Assembly (NCBI RefSeq): GCF_963678635.1
Contig: NC_087065.1
Location: 49,431,011-49,495,010 of the forward strand
Reading direction: 5' to 3'
DNA length: 64,000 nucleotides
From: Symsagittifera roscoffensis
Lineage: Eukaryota; Xenacoelomorpha; Acoela; Convolutidae
Under the pieces are notes generated by a model. The model saw only the letters and a list, made by a program, of their open reading frames with translations. It was not told the DNA's origin and searched no databases. Below are positions 27,744 to 37,676 of this stretch, piece by piece. The translations under genes and the position numbers were made by a program. The stretch's first letter is position 1. Each line of letters begins with the position of its first letter.

Positions 27744-29382
27744 GGAAGGTAAAAAGGTAGAACAAAATCTGCTGCAAGACTATTTGTCCGGGGAGACGAA
27801 TGATGAAAAGAACCAGCGATCACCAGATCAACACCTGGGACAAGAAAATTTGTCCGGGGAGTCTGAGATAGACGAGAAAATTCCTGATGAGAAACAGGAC
27901 CTAGAGAACAAGGTTTTGTCCGGGGAGTTCAGATGGATGCGAAGAAGGCACAGACATGATCTGGAGGAACGTGCAGTATCCAGCACAACCTCTTCGACGG
28001 ATGATGATTCCCGAAACTCAGGAATGGACACCTATTCAGACAGGAACTCGAATTCAGGATCAGAACTGCCAGAACTAGCGATACACACGCTACTAGTGGA
28101 AACTCGGGCAAGGGACCTGGACAGAGAGGTGTACCAGGATCCTGACAGTGATCGCTACCTAATACCAAGCGAAAGAGTCTTTGACAACGCAGCGGGTGAC
28201 TTGGAGACGATAGCGGTATCGAAACGTTCGATGAGCCTGTTGCCGCAGAAAGAGGTAGTCAGGACTGATATTCAGCCGTTTAAACAAGAAACGCAGCCGT
28301 TGGCGAAGATTTGGTGCGTTAAGATGGAAGAAGACACACACCAGCCCAACGAGCTGAATAGTCAGATGAGGGTCATGAAGACGTACTTAAAGGCGAGATA
28401 CCGACTCTCGGATCTTCTAAGGGCGCAGAGAAATGATCGCATGACAAGCAACCTGAAAAGGTGGATCGAGAATGGTTCGCCGGATAAAGGGGACCTCGAG
28501 GAAGATAGTTATCGCATCCTGAGACAATACTTCATGCAGAAGGAAGGGAGGTTATATTTGAACAAAGACGGGATTGTGGCTTGTAAGAGAAGAGAAGAAG
28601 ACAGAGTCCTATATAAGTATAACGCGATAGTGTTACCGCAACTCTATCAGACAGAACTATTATTCAGGTCAGATGATCAGATGGGCCATCAGGGGATCGA
28701 CAAAGTATATCAGAGGATCCTGAAGCGCTTTGAGTGGCCTGGGATGAAAAAGGCATGCGAGAAATGGGTAACAGCATGTCTGTCATGCCAGCAGGTCAAG
28801 GATCCAAGGAAGTTGCGATTTCCTTTACAATCGATCGAGTCGTCTGAATTTAACGAGGTGGTGCAAATAGACCACCAAAAGATATGCATGACAGACAATG
28901 GTTATAATCAGGTGCTGGTCATGATAGATCATTTTACGAAGTATGCAGAGGCCGTGCCCTGCATAACTGCCTCGGCGGAAGAGACATGCGACCACCTGAT
29001 CAACACGTGGATAGCGAGACATGGTTGTCCGATGACGTTTCAACCGGATAATGGAACAGCTTTCGTAGGAGAGCTTACGAAAGAGCTTATGAGGCGCTCA
29101 CAGGTCGCTCAGGCTCACTCCACGACATACCACCCTCAGACGAATGGCTTAGTGGAAAGACAGAATAGGACGTTAGTATCGATGCTGAGTGTATATTGTT
29201 CCAGGTACATGACCGATTGGGACAGATACCTTCCACAGGTGATGGAAGCATATAACAGCACGCAACACTCCACCACCGGAGTCAGTCCACACATGATGCT
29301 AACTGGGCACGAAAAGTCTTTACCATTAACCTTCTTCTACCAGAGTATGAGGGAAAGAAAACGTCCCCACAGGTCTACGTGA
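27730..29382 (+). CDS. pol: Element B pol: spacer and integrase core
   Basis: The first 200 residues are acidic spacer, with three LSGE repeats encoded by copies of TTGTCCGGGGAG. The integrase zinc motif (HDQMGH ... CLSC) and the catalytic core follow, with the three acidic residues present (QIDHQ, PDNG, then NGLVERQ). A one-base loss near 29345 shifts the frame after TFFY, and the protein continues in 29379-30461. Confidence 0.85.
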   Translation: MDQDEEGKKVEQNLLQDYLSGETNDEKNQRSPDQHLGQENLSGESEIDEKIPDEKQDLENKVLSGEFRWMRRRHRHDLEERAVSSTTSSTDDDSRNSGMDTYSDRNSNSGSELPELAIHTLLVETRARDLDREVYQDPDSDRYLIPSERVFDNAAGDLETIAVSKRSMSLLPQKEVVRTDIQPFKQETQPLAKIWCVKMEEDTHQPNELNSQMRVMKTYLKARYRLSDLLRAQRNDRMTSNLKRWIENGSPDKGDLEEDSYRILRQYFMQKEGRLYLNKDGIVACKRREEDRVLYKYNAIVLPQLYQTELLFRSDDQMGHQGIDKVYQRILKRFEWPGMKKACEKWVTACLSCQQVKDPRKLRFPLQSIESSEFNEVVQIDHQKICMTDNGYNQVLVMIDHFTKYAEAVPCITASAEETCDHLINTWIARHGCPMTFQPDNGTAFVGELTKELMRRSQVAQAHSTTYHPQTNGLVERQNRTLVSMLSVYCSRYMTDWDRYLPQVMEAYNSTQHSTTGVSPHMMLTGHEKSLPLTFFYQSMRERKRPHRST

Positions 29383-30461
29383 GGGATGTGATCAGACGCC
29401 AACAGGAGTTGAACGATTTGTGTAGACGAAACACTCAGCAGGCACAGGCAAGGCAGAGGAAAATATTCGACAAGAAAGCAGCTGGTGCAAAGGCTTACTC
29501 GGTGGGAGACTACTTATGGGTATTTCAGAACGTTATACCACCGAAAGGGACAAAAAAGCTCCTAAAAAAGTGGAGGGGACCCTTCATGATTACAGAGGTG
29601 CACCAGGAGGGACGCTTTTATAGACTGAGTACTGGCCGAGCCGCCCACTACGAGAACATCAAGCCACACAATCCATCGACAAAAGACTGGTGTATACCTG
29701 CAGACATGGAAGAAGGGGATTATCTAATGATGGATCCTGCTTGTGAGGTCAATGAAAAGGGCACCAGGGAGAAGAACGATGGAAACGAAGTCGTAGAGGA
29801 AGGTACGGATACACCGCTAGACCTGGATCCAAACGAGCAGATCGAAGCGGACGATGAAACATTACCCTACGCAGAGGAAGATTGGCAGGATCCCGAACAG
29901 ATAGAGGTTCCCAAGAATTTGGAACCGGATCTTCCGCTCACGATACAGACTCGTCAGAAGGACGGGATGAGACCAAGAAAGAAATACAATCCTTACGGTG
30001 ACGACTTTGTAGTAGATAGGATAGATCTGAAGAAGATAGTGGAGGAAGTAGTGGGTCTGGAGGAAATAACTGTGTCACAAGACATTGACATAATCGATGA
30101 TCACGACGATGAGTGGGTTGACGACTGGTCAAAACCCGAGGTAGAATTCGACGACGAGCAACAGCAGTCATACGAACAAGACTTGACGAACCTGCGTGTC
30201 TTAGAGTGGCTGAATGAAACGACCTCGGATCCAGAGGAGACCAGCGTCACGATTCAAGACGTGGATCGTGGAAGCATGAGATACATCAAGACCGAACGAG
30301 ATGATCCTTCCTGGGCTACCCAGGAAGGACGACTACTCATTCCAGCTTCTAACCTCGACTTGATACCCGGTATGCGATCGACGGGGACGTCGATGGATAT
30401 TTTTGTCCGGGGAGTGGGGGTAGGACTTACCCACACTGAAAACTTGATAATAAAAAAATAA
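29379..30461 (+). CDS. pol: Element B integrase C-terminus with GPY/F module
   Basis: Continues integrase after the frameshift: the QRQRK-type linker, the KKWRGPF GPY/F module near residue 65, then an acidic linker parallel to residues 480-700 of the A protein. It ends at a TAA at 30459, followed in the same frame by the macro-like region, so the stop is a single nonsense codon relative to A. Confidence 0.8.
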   Translation: MRDVIRRQQELNDLCRRNTQQAQARQRKIFDKKAAGAKAYSVGDYLWVFQNVIPPKGTKKLLKKWRGPFMITEVHQEGRFYRLSTGRAAHYENIKPHNPSTKDWCIPADMEEGDYLMMDPACEVNEKGTREKNDGNEVVEEGTDTPLDLDPNEQIEADDETLPYAEEDWQDPEQIEVPKNLEPDLPLTIQTRQKDGMRPRKKYNPYGDDFVVDRIDLKKIVEEVVGLEEITVSQDIDIIDDHDDEWVDDWSKPEVEFDDEQQQSYEQDLTNLRVLEWLNETTSDPEETSVTIQDVDRGSMRYIKTERDDPSWATQEGRLLIPASNLDLIPGMRSTGTSMDIFVRGVGVGLTHTENLIIKK

Positions 30462-31025
30462 AGAATAGCAAGAGAAACAGGAGACTTAGAAGCAGAGACA
30501 GGCGAAGAACCTAAGAAACCTGACATAGGCAGGGTAGTTGAGTCATATTTTAACTTACCAAATGAATACTCAAGTAACATAATACTAACAGACAGTGATT
30601 TCATACTCACAAACAGAACATGTGCGATAGCAATCACAGCAGACATGAGTTTTAGGACAGCGTTAGCGGCAGATTTTAAGAGAGAATACAAAAACGTGGA
30701 ATTCCTTTGGAAGCAAAGACCAGGGATAGGGGGCGTAGCAGCCTTACCTCCGGCGGCGTCGCAGATACCGGGAAAATACTTATGCTTCTTGGTGACGAGG
30801 GCGACGGAGAAGCAGCACGTGGACCCAGAGAACCTAGTCTTGTCCTTGACGAGGCTGAAGGACTTCCTTGTGGAAATGGACGTGAAGGAGCTCTCGCTTC
30901 CAGTGTACGATCCAAACAGAGGAAGACTGCATCCTCGGGAATTGTACGCGCTTGTACACGTGATATTCTCTGATACGAACATACAAGTATATCTACATAA
31001 GAAATATTACTTAAGTATAGGCTGA
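30462..31025 (+). pseudogene. Element B macro-domain-like module
   Basis: In the same frame as 29379-30461, separated only by the TAA. It encodes the same module as residues 741-888 of the A integrase protein: ILTDSDFIL, ITADMSF, ADFKREYKNV, GIGG, GKYLCFLVT, SLPVYDP and the final KKYYLSIG. Strand and loop positions follow OARD1/TARG1-type macro domains. The block is more conserved between A and B than the linker before it, which argues for a folded, selected domain. Confidence 0.65.
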
Positions 31026-31075
31026 GTGATGTGCGAGAGAGCGTTAGGCCAAAGACTAAGTTGTATGAAAGATGT

Positions 31076-31140
31076 GTTATGTTATGTTATGTTATGTTAT
31101 GTTATGTTATGTTATGTTATGTTATGTTATGTTATGTTAG
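31076..31140. repeat. GTTAT pentanucleotide array
   Basis: Twelve perfect GTTAT units followed by a GTTAG variant, between the macro module and the accessory block of B. It is absent from the same place in A, so it is a local microsatellite expansion. Confidence 0.95.
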
Positions 31141-31470
31141 GTTATTATGTGTTAGGTTATTAAGATCATGGATAAGTAGGGGTTAGTGACCATGAACAAC
31201 TGAATGACGATCTTAGGAATAGATCCTAAGTTTGGACTGTCCAATCTTAGGTCGAATTCCAAAATTTAAGAGAGCAATTGATTTTAATAAATTTTAGGAT
31301 AAATATCTTTTTATCTGAACTGTTTTTAAGCAAATTTTAATGATATATGTTAAGGTGAAACTGACGAGTGTGATATTTGTGACTTCTTTTCTAGATCCTG
31401 ATTGATCTTTTAATTACTCACTTGAGTCAAAATCTTGGAATCAAAACCGAATCAAACTTGAAAGAATAGA
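31141..31470 (+). other. Non-coding spacer before accessory block of element B
   Basis: No frame is supported. It corresponds to 13245-13692 of A in position but shows no obvious sequence match. A promoter or splice acceptor for the accessory genes could sit here; none is evident. Confidence 0.35.
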
Positions 31471-32331
31471 ATGGATAACTTCAACTTGGATGAATTGATG
31501 GACCTGGCAGAGGCATATGTAGGACCGATGATAGATGCGATCTATCGTCGGCTGATCGATCGAGACTTCGCTCTGGAGGACCCAGAGGTAGTCATGTTGC
31601 TGACCGCCCTGATCAACATCTTGGGGCACGACAACCGTGGGGACCGCCCCGCGGAAGTCCTGTTGATGGCAGCATATGGAGAAAGGGGAGTACTAGACCG
31701 CCCGAACATGAGAGTGATGAGGTGGAGAAACGGGGCTCTCTCAGGGAGTGACTTGGCGAATGAGCATGGATTGGGAAGTTCTAGGACCTACCAACCAGGT
31801 GAGATGCCTATGCCCTCCAAACCCAAACCTGGGTTGACGAGGATGCATCGGGATATGAACAGCTAGGCGACCTCGTCTGGTTCACCACTGAGAGCAGCTG
31901 TGCCACCAAAAAGGGCGAAAGTAGCACAGAAAGATCAGACGAACCAAACCATGCAAGATCTGGATGAGATGAACGATGAACTGAAAAGTACGAAGAAGGA
32001 GCTGGACGAGATGACCAAAAGTACGCTCCAGATGGAGGAAGATCGGGACATGTGGAGAAAGTTGTTTGAAGATTGCAACAAAAAGCAAGGTCAAGAGATT
32101 GAGCGCTTGAGGCAGGACTACAAAGAGCGATCGGAGCAGATGGCGTTGACAACGGCCGTGGAGAAAGTGATACCTGCAAGGGATATTCCTCGTGGGCAGT
32201 CCCCGATGGAGCTCTTGACGCCTCGAGAAATGAGTCAAACAATGGAGACACGACTCCCAGTAGAGACAAATCGAGTAACGATCCCGGATCCTAGTGACAC
32301 CTTGGGTGACCCGTCGTGGAACAGACAGTGA
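31471..32331 (+). pseudogene. Coiled-coil accessory protein of element B
   Basis: The ATG at 31471 starts a helical N-terminal domain homologous to the start of A 12264-13244 (IYRRLIDRDF, AEVLLMAAYG). A TAG at 31864 interrupts it. The same frame continues to 32331 and encodes a coiled coil (ELKSTKKELDEM and following heptads) as in A. The two halves are therefore one gene with a nonsense codon. It overlaps the next ORF by 16 bases in the -1 frame. Confidence 0.6.
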
Positions 32332-33338
32332 GGAAGCTGATAGAGACAGCTGGACGACTGGTCGCTAACAAGAATGCGCCAGGTTCCGGGGTAACTGCAC
32401 CCTATGGAACGATTGACGACACGGGCAGAGTGCGACTCTCCCAGACCGTGATCAGACAGGGGATAAGTGACGTGACACCACTCATGGGGAGCTCGAGAAT
32501 CCCAGAGAGGAAAGTACGGAAGATGCCAGCGAAGAAAGTGTCTCGCATAATAGACGTGCAAAAGAATAATCAATTGAAATATAATTTAACGGGAGTTCCG
32601 GAGACAGATCCGAGGGCCTGCTTCAACCGAGCTACTTGGAGCCCGGCTGTAAACCTGCAGCAACCACCACTCGGGACATCTCATCTGATACTGGGAGACA
32701 GCTTGGTCAGAGTGCAGTCTAATTTGAGGACCTCGTGGGTCACCACGGTGATGGCCTTTGGAGGCGCGACGATAGCCCTATTATATCGGATGGTGGAACT
32801 GATGAATCCAGGGAGGATTCCCAATGTGATGATCTTAGTTGGGACGAATGAAATCTCCAGAGGTTCAGATGAGCAGGAAGCACTATGGGAGTCAATGATG
32901 GTGTGTTTGTTTACGACCCTCTGGCAGAAATTCAATTGCGCGGTACTGACCGTTTGCACTGTGCCAATGAATACGAGAAGCCTGACAGCATCAGGAAGAA
33001 GGCACAACGAGGGAGTCGTCAGGTGGAATAACATCCTGAGGAACCTCGCAAGTCGAAACGCCGGAAGAGTGATCCTCATGGACATCGAACTTGAGTTGAG
33101 AGCTATGGATCAGGCCAGACTGACCACGGACGGCATTCACTTCGACAGTATCGAAGGACAAGCTTGGTTGAATCTAGTGTTCCAAGAGCGGTTGGACGAG
33201 CTGGAGGCAGAATTCTTTGACACAGGAGTGCTGAAGGAAGAAGGAACAGTGAGTGACGCGGTGATTACCACCTTTGTGCCTCCTAGCCTGGAAACACGCT
33301 TGGGTACGGTCCCGGCCGTCACGAACTACAGTCAATAA
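32316..33338 (+). CDS. SGNH/GDSL hydrolase-like protein of element B
   Basis: 340 codons. The SGNH layout is visible: GDS at 127-129 with a preceding hydrophobic strand, a VGTNE block at 175-179 (Asn178 kept, Asp of GTND replaced by Glu) and DGIH with Asp272 and His275. The N-terminal 100 residues are basic and unrecognised. In A this domain and the second SGNH-like domain are one protein; here stops near 33338 and 33380 separate them. SGNH enzymes hydrolyse esters of lipids or carbohydrates; the substrate cannot be inferred. Confidence 0.7.
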   Translation: MEQTVRKLIETAGRLVANKNAPGSGVTAPYGTIDDTGRVRLSQTVIRQGISDVTPLMGSSRIPERKVRKMPAKKVSRIIDVQKNNQLKYNLTGVPETDPRACFNRATWSPAVNLQQPPLGTSHLILGDSLVRVQSNLRTSWVTTVMAFGGATIALLYRMVELMNPGRIPNVMILVGTNEISRGSDEQEALWESMMVCLFTTLWQKFNCAVLTVCTVPMNTRSLTASGRRHNEGVVRWNNILRNLASRNAGRVILMDIELELRAMDQARLTTDGIHFDSIEGQAWLNLVFQERLDELEAEFFDTGVLKEEGTVSDAVITTFVPPSLETRLGTVPAVTNYSQ

Positions 33339-33380
33339 AGCTCCAGCGAACCAGGTCAACGGACCGACGTACAGGATTGA

Positions 33381-33932
33381 TTGGGAGAGGCACCGATGAG
33401 GAGAACCATCCATCCTAGGAGAAGAATAGGACCTGTCAACCCAATCGAAGAGACAGCCGGCACGTCTAGATCAGACACTAGATCGGAGACGACAAGTAAC
33501 AGTCGAGAGGAGAGACGTCCGAGCAGAGGCTCGTTGATGTGGTCAAGACCCATACCGTCTCCCTGGCATATATACAAAGACGAGCTAATGAAGCTGGATC
33601 TCCAGAGAGTAAGCTTCATCGAAGATGCAAGGAGGATGCTGAATGGAGCGACGCTATCCGTCAGCAGATTGTACTCGACAACCGGCGTAGACTGGTTGAT
33701 AGCTGCTAGCATAAATTTCAGCTCCACGACGGCCTTGAGATTTGCTGACTTGGAGGGACTGCCCTCTAACAACACGATGGGACCAGTGAATGCGAGACCG
33801 TTGCAAGATGTGAGACTGAATCATGAGGAGGGGAATCGTGAAGAGAGACCAGGAAGATTCCTGACGACGAGAGCGCCCATTGGACAACACGTGAAGATAT
33901 TCAGGCAGCTGACGACACCCCTGGTCATGTGA
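33381..33932 (+). CDS. Element B linker of the SGNH protein
   Basis: In the same frame as the SGNH ORF after two stops. It is basic and Ser/Arg-rich at first, then has an LDLQRVSFIEDARRML segment and a TMGPVNARPL segment that matches VMGPINYRPL in A. It represents the linker between the two SGNH-like domains, disconnected by mutations and followed by a frameshift near 33930. Confidence 0.5.
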   Translation: MGEAPMRRTIHPRRRIGPVNPIEETAGTSRSDTRSETTSNSREERRPSRGSLMWSRPIPSPWHIYKDELMKLDLQRVSFIEDARRMLNGATLSVSRLYSTTGVDWLIAASINFSSTTALRFADLEGLPSNNTMGPVNARPLQDVRLNHEEGNREERPGRFLTTRAPIGQHVKIFRQLTTPLVM

Positions 33933-35137
33933 AGGAAAGAGTATACCCAAAACTTGTGAACCAAGATGGTGATGCACAAAGATATGGCGGATTGACGACG
34001 ATAAAGAAAGATGAGACCATCTTCGCCGCCTACGACAAGGCAGAAATGAGGAAGGCCAAGATTATGGTAGTAGCAAATTCAGAGTTCGTGTACACCTCCA
34101 AGTCTTTGTTTTGGCCGGACGTCATAATGTTGGCAGCGGTCGAATTAGACTTACTGCAATCGATATCTTTGGCTATAGGGGTGCAAAGGCAGACGGACAT
34201 GAACCCAATTACGATTGTGTTTGCTGGCATCAATGACCATCTACACAGTAGAGGTTTTCTGAGCAGACTCAGAGATCCTACAACAGCAGAAAACGCTGTA
34301 TGGCCAGCGATAAAAGATATCCTTGAGTCGATGTGTGAAGTGGTGGACGCGACGAAGGAGGGGTCATTCAATAAAGTGACACTGAGAGTAGTATTCGCGT
34401 TGTCTCCGGGATATGCACATCTCCCGGATGGACTGAAATTTGTGTATGCGATTGTGGCCTTACTTTCGGAAGGGAAATATGATGTGATCATATCAGCCCC
34501 GAATCGCATGATAGAGATGGAGAACCTGAGGCCACTAAAGGCTGAACTGCCTGCAGTGTGGTCAGATATCTCAAACGCGATGAGAGGATTCAAGGACCAT
34601 GCGCTACACATGTTAGTGTTGGACGAGGTGCTGGGGTTGGAACTGTCCAATTTCAGTCGACAACTCAAACTGAAACCGGGAATAGAAGACGACCATCGAG
34701 TGATCGCGGCAATGTCCAACGACTTATGGTTCCGAGCAATGGAAGTGGCAGGTGAAGACACAAGAAGGAAAAATTCACTAGAGACGAGAGCTCACTTGGA
34801 GGCAATGGTTCTGAGAACCAAGCCGGAAGCCAACCAGTGGCTACACCTGAACCCTAGAGTAGCGGCATTGGGTGCAGATGCTTTTGAGCAAGGCCCCGTG
34901 ATGATCACAAAGATACATACCTACTTGTTGAAGGAGGTGAACCTGGCGGAAAATGCTGGAGAAAAGACCGCTGAATTTGTGAACAGAATGTGTCAGATTA
35001 CTCTGGAAACCTTCTGGACCCGGGAAGTGAAGGGACAGCAGGGCTTTGAAAGGACAGACAGCATGCTGGAAGGGTTGGGATTCGGATGGACCGCGTCCTT
35101 CTTGGCAAAAGTTTACCGAAAGTCTCGCACTACTTGA
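33929..35137 (+). CDS. Second SGNH-like domain of element B
   Basis: 402 codons, homologous to the C-terminal half of A 9867-12263. Conserved blocks are SLFWPD near residue 55, FAGINDHLHSRGF at about 98-110 with GIND at 100-103 resembling block III of SGNH hydrolases, SPGYAHLPDGLKFVYA near 155, and LVLDEVLGLELSNFSRQLKL near 230. A clear GDS and DxxH are lacking, so I regard it as a divergent and probably non-catalytic relative of the first domain. The C-terminal end is out of frame relative to A near 35090. Confidence 0.5.
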   Translation: MKERVYPKLVNQDGDAQRYGGLTTIKKDETIFAAYDKAEMRKAKIMVVANSEFVYTSKSLFWPDVIMLAAVELDLLQSISLAIGVQRQTDMNPITIVFAGINDHLHSRGFLSRLRDPTTAENAVWPAIKDILESMCEVVDATKEGSFNKVTLRVVFALSPGYAHLPDGLKFVYAIVALLSEGKYDVIISAPNRMIEMENLRPLKAELPAVWSDISNAMRGFKDHALHMLVLDEVLGLELSNFSRQLKLKPGIEDDHRVIAAMSNDLWFRAMEVAGEDTRRKNSLETRAHLEAMVLRTKPEANQWLHLNPRVAALGADAFEQGPVMITKIHTYLLKEVNLAENAGEKTAEFVNRMCQITLETFWTREVKGQQGFERTDSMLEGLGFGWTASFLAKVYRKSRTT

Positions 35138-35451
35138 TAAAAGAATTCCTCCAAGCAGTAGTGGAAGTATCGATAGTGGAACTAATAGCCTTGTTCGTGA
35201 AATTCGGAGCAGAAAATTGTGTGAAAGGACCGGCGATACTGCTAACCGATGGAATCCAGAACCTGCGGCTAGACGGACTTCTGACATTGATTGCAATTAC
35301 CCACGGAAACTTGGGAGGACTGATGAAACTGGCACGTTGTCCAGAGCAGATGAGAGAGAGAGTGAGGAACTTGGATATGAAGAAATCCACGGACTCGTGG
35401 AACAAGATAAGAGACCTGAGACACACTCTTATCCAGTATCTCTTACAATAA
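35086..35451 (+). CDS. Accessory ORF fragment of element B (hydrophobic, unknown)
   Basis: Matches A 9102-9842 from its hydrophobic region on: ELIALFVKF, then NLRLDGLLTLIAITHG and a run toward HTLIQYLL. It overlaps the end of the previous ORF by frameshift. Unknown function. Confidence 0.45.
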   Translation: MDRVLLGKSLPKVSHYLIKEFLQAVVEVSIVELIALFVKFGAENCVKGPAILLTDGIQNLRLDGLLTLIAITHGNLGGLMKLARCPEQMRERVRNLDMKKSTDSWNKIRDLRHTLIQYLLQ

Positions 35452-35520
35452 AATCGCTTTGGAACGGGAGAAGACGAGACGATTGAAAGAGAGGAAGATG
35501 TTAGACGACATGTTGGAGGC
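35452..35520 (+). other. Short interval in accessory block, element B
   Basis: Decayed coding sequence between two homologues of one A-type protein. The frame is lost across it. Confidence 0.3.
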
Positions 35521-36015
35521 ATGCCGCTGTTAACCGATCTGAGCTTGGCTATGAGAACCGATCCCTTGGCGTTTATCAGAGGAGTCACGGAGTTCGTGAC
35601 AGTAATCTATGGACCAGCAGTCACGTTTGCGTTCCCTGACGTTAAGGTGGAAGCATATAGGAGGTCGGTGCTGCACATGAACCTCATATCGGCAGTGGAC
35701 GGTAGTACACTGAACTGGTGTGAGCAGCACACATTGCGGGAGCTCATGAGTGAAGATCTGTTATTTGCGAAAATATTGGAGCCAGAGATGACAGTCATCA
35801 ATTTTGACGATCACTTCCGTGATCGCATGGGAGAAGTAGAAAGAGGACACATCGAAGTGTTTCCAAAGCTTTGGAATCTTAGACCCTATGATAAAACGAA
35901 TGGTGAAATAACCAGAGTACCTCGTCTCACTGCAGCATATCACAAAGTGAGAGAAGACACGAAGGACTGGGGCGATTACAAGAAGCTGCCGGAGGCAATC
36001 CCTGAATTCCCCTGA
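35521..36015 (+). CDS. Accessory ORF fragment of element B (GPAVTFAFPD protein)
   Basis: Begins with MPLLTDLSLAMR, then IYGPAVTFAFPD, YRRSVLHMNLIS, NWC and a final PEFP, all shared with A (end of 9102-9842 and start of 7673-9232). In B these blocks are in one frame, which shows the A version is frameshifted. It ends at a TGA directly after the PEFP motif, where A continues. Family not recognised. Confidence 0.5.
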   Translation: MPLLTDLSLAMRTDPLAFIRGVTEFVTVIYGPAVTFAFPDVKVEAYRRSVLHMNLISAVDGSTLNWCEQHTLRELMSEDLLFAKILEPEMTVINFDDHFRDRMGEVERGHIEVFPKLWNLRPYDKTNGEITRVPRLTAAYHKVREDTKDWGDYKKLPEAIPEFP

Positions 36016-36266
36016 TAAGAAGGATGTTGCTCGGAGCAGTCTCCGTGGTACAGACTCCTAGATTGGGAGCATTCGAAGCCAATGAAAGAAGAGTAGGGAA
36101 TTTCGTGGGAACGATGGATCCATACTTTGTAGGGGGAAATGCCGCCGTGTTACAGTAAACACGATTTGCATACACAGATCAAGCGACAAGAAAGCGAATA
36201 AGCAACGCCGCGACTCCCAAGACTGGAAGATTTGATGAGGAATGGAAGGGATTAGGCTTAGCTCCG
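36016..36266 (+). other. Decayed accessory coding sequence, element B
   Basis: The region encodes, in broken frames, what A encodes after its PEFP motif. No continuous ORF remains. Confidence 0.35.
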
Positions 36267-37664
36267 ATGAGGATGAGAGGCAGGACCGAATTGCCTGAAG
36301 CCTCATTAATCCTGACTAGTGTGAAAAAGGAGATGAAAGTGGGAGGAATATTGCAGACGAGAACTTTCCTAGCACCCTTCGGCTGCGAAGAAATCAAAGT
36401 GGTCCATGGAGAAGAGGAAGATAAATCGGCCGGTACATTGCTCATACCGAGATTCCAGGAAGAAGCCGACAATGACGAACAAGGACCATCGAGCTCGAAC
36501 AAGGATAAGTCAGAAGGAGATGACGGACAGGGTGGAAGCCGTCAAACCGAAGAACCCATGCAACAAGATCAAGCTGGTGGGGAAGACGACAGGGCATCGA
36601 CAGGAGGAACATCCAGCCTGGATTTCAATATCTTCAGTGATCTTGAGAATAATGCAGACACGTTGGAAACGACTGAGCCAGCGGATGAAGGCATCTCGAC
36701 AATGGAGCCTCCGTCAGCCTTTATGGAAATGAAACGGAATTTGCCGGAGAGCAGCTCTCCTGGCAATTCAAGAAATAACGACCAAAGAATCCTCATGGAA
36801 TCACCTCGGAGGAGAAGAATAGAGGCCTCAGCCAGATTACCTTTCTTGGGAACGCTGCCCGAAGAAGAATGGGAAGTACATCACCGAGACCACGAGAGTA
36901 GGACGGGATGCAAACTGGACAGAGTGGCGTTTATGGAAGAGGTCTGGACCGTAGTTCAAAGCTATGGGACCCAGTCCATTCTGAAAACGGGTCTCAACCA
37001 ACCCTTGATGAGAGAAGTACTTGACAAGCTTGATGATTGTGAAGGGAGACTGAGTGAGTTGTTGATCGAATCGGCCACTGATGAAAGTGAAGCTAATTCT
37101 CCCATCAAGATGACACCGCAGGATGATAAAGGAGAGGTGGTGTATCTGTCAAGAACCAGGAGAGGGACGATGCGATCAAAATTGGTGATTGATAAAACCA
37201 ATGCAATGAAAATGAAGTTAGGCAGCAGAGTGATGCCGAGGAGAGTCGGGAAGACGAAGGTGGATTCAGAAATATCGATGAAATCTGGTAATTCAGCGAA
37301 AAGGAAACGAGTTGAGGAGGTCATGGACTTGGGGCAAGGTGATTATCAACTGTCTGGCACAGATAAAATGTTAACTGATATAGCGATGGTGCCACCCATT
37401 CTCATGGCGGGGATAAAGTCCACAGGTTATAAATCCAAAAGGAGTGACCGCACTCTGACTGGAGCAACCTTAGAAATGGAAATACTCAGCCAATGTGGAG
37501 AGAGCACAATGAAAGACTTCAAGCCATCCCCCATGAATCATGGAAAGGGAAGTGTCGCAGGACAACTAATACCAGTGGAATATAACCGACTAACAGTGTC
37601 GGAGACTGTATCGATAGATGAACCCATCCCTGGATACATGGAGATGTTAGAATACCGAAAATAG
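36267..37664 (+). CDS. Accessory ORF of element B (465 codons, acidic, unknown)
   Basis: The start shown is probably internal to an older frame. Residues 1-70 are mixed, and residues about 70-160 are strongly acidic and Gln/Ser/Gly-rich, likely disordered. Residues about 180-270 contain an LPFLGTLPEEEW segment comparable to VFLGTLDEDAW in A, followed by a helical segment. The C-terminal part is basic and includes a possible nuclear localisation stretch (KRKRVEE). No domain is identified. Confidence 0.5.
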   Translation: MRMRGRTELPEASLILTSVKKEMKVGGILQTRTFLAPFGCEEIKVVHGEEEDKSAGTLLIPRFQEEADNDEQGPSSSNKDKSEGDDGQGGSRQTEEPMQQDQAGGEDDRASTGGTSSLDFNIFSDLENNADTLETTEPADEGISTMEPPSAFMEMKRNLPESSSPGNSRNNDQRILMESPRRRRIEASARLPFLGTLPEEEWEVHHRDHESRTGCKLDRVAFMEEVWTVVQSYGTQSILKTGLNQPLMREVLDKLDDCEGRLSELLIESATDESEANSPIKMTPQDDKGEVVYLSRTRRGTMRSKLVIDKTNAMKMKLGSRVMPRRVGKTKVDSEISMKSGNSAKRKRVEEVMDLGQGDYQLSGTDKMLTDIAMVPPILMAGIKSTGYKSKRSDRTLTGATLEMEILSQCGESTMKDFKPSPMNHGKGSVAGQLIPVEYNRLTVSETVSIDEPIPGYMEMLEYRK

Positions 37665-37676
37665 GCTAGAGGGTAT

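Noticed and set aside
31076-31140. Telomere-like repeat (GTTAT)n
   Set aside because: GTTAT is not a known animal telomere unit and the array is only 12-13 units inside a retroelement, so it is an ordinary microsatellite.
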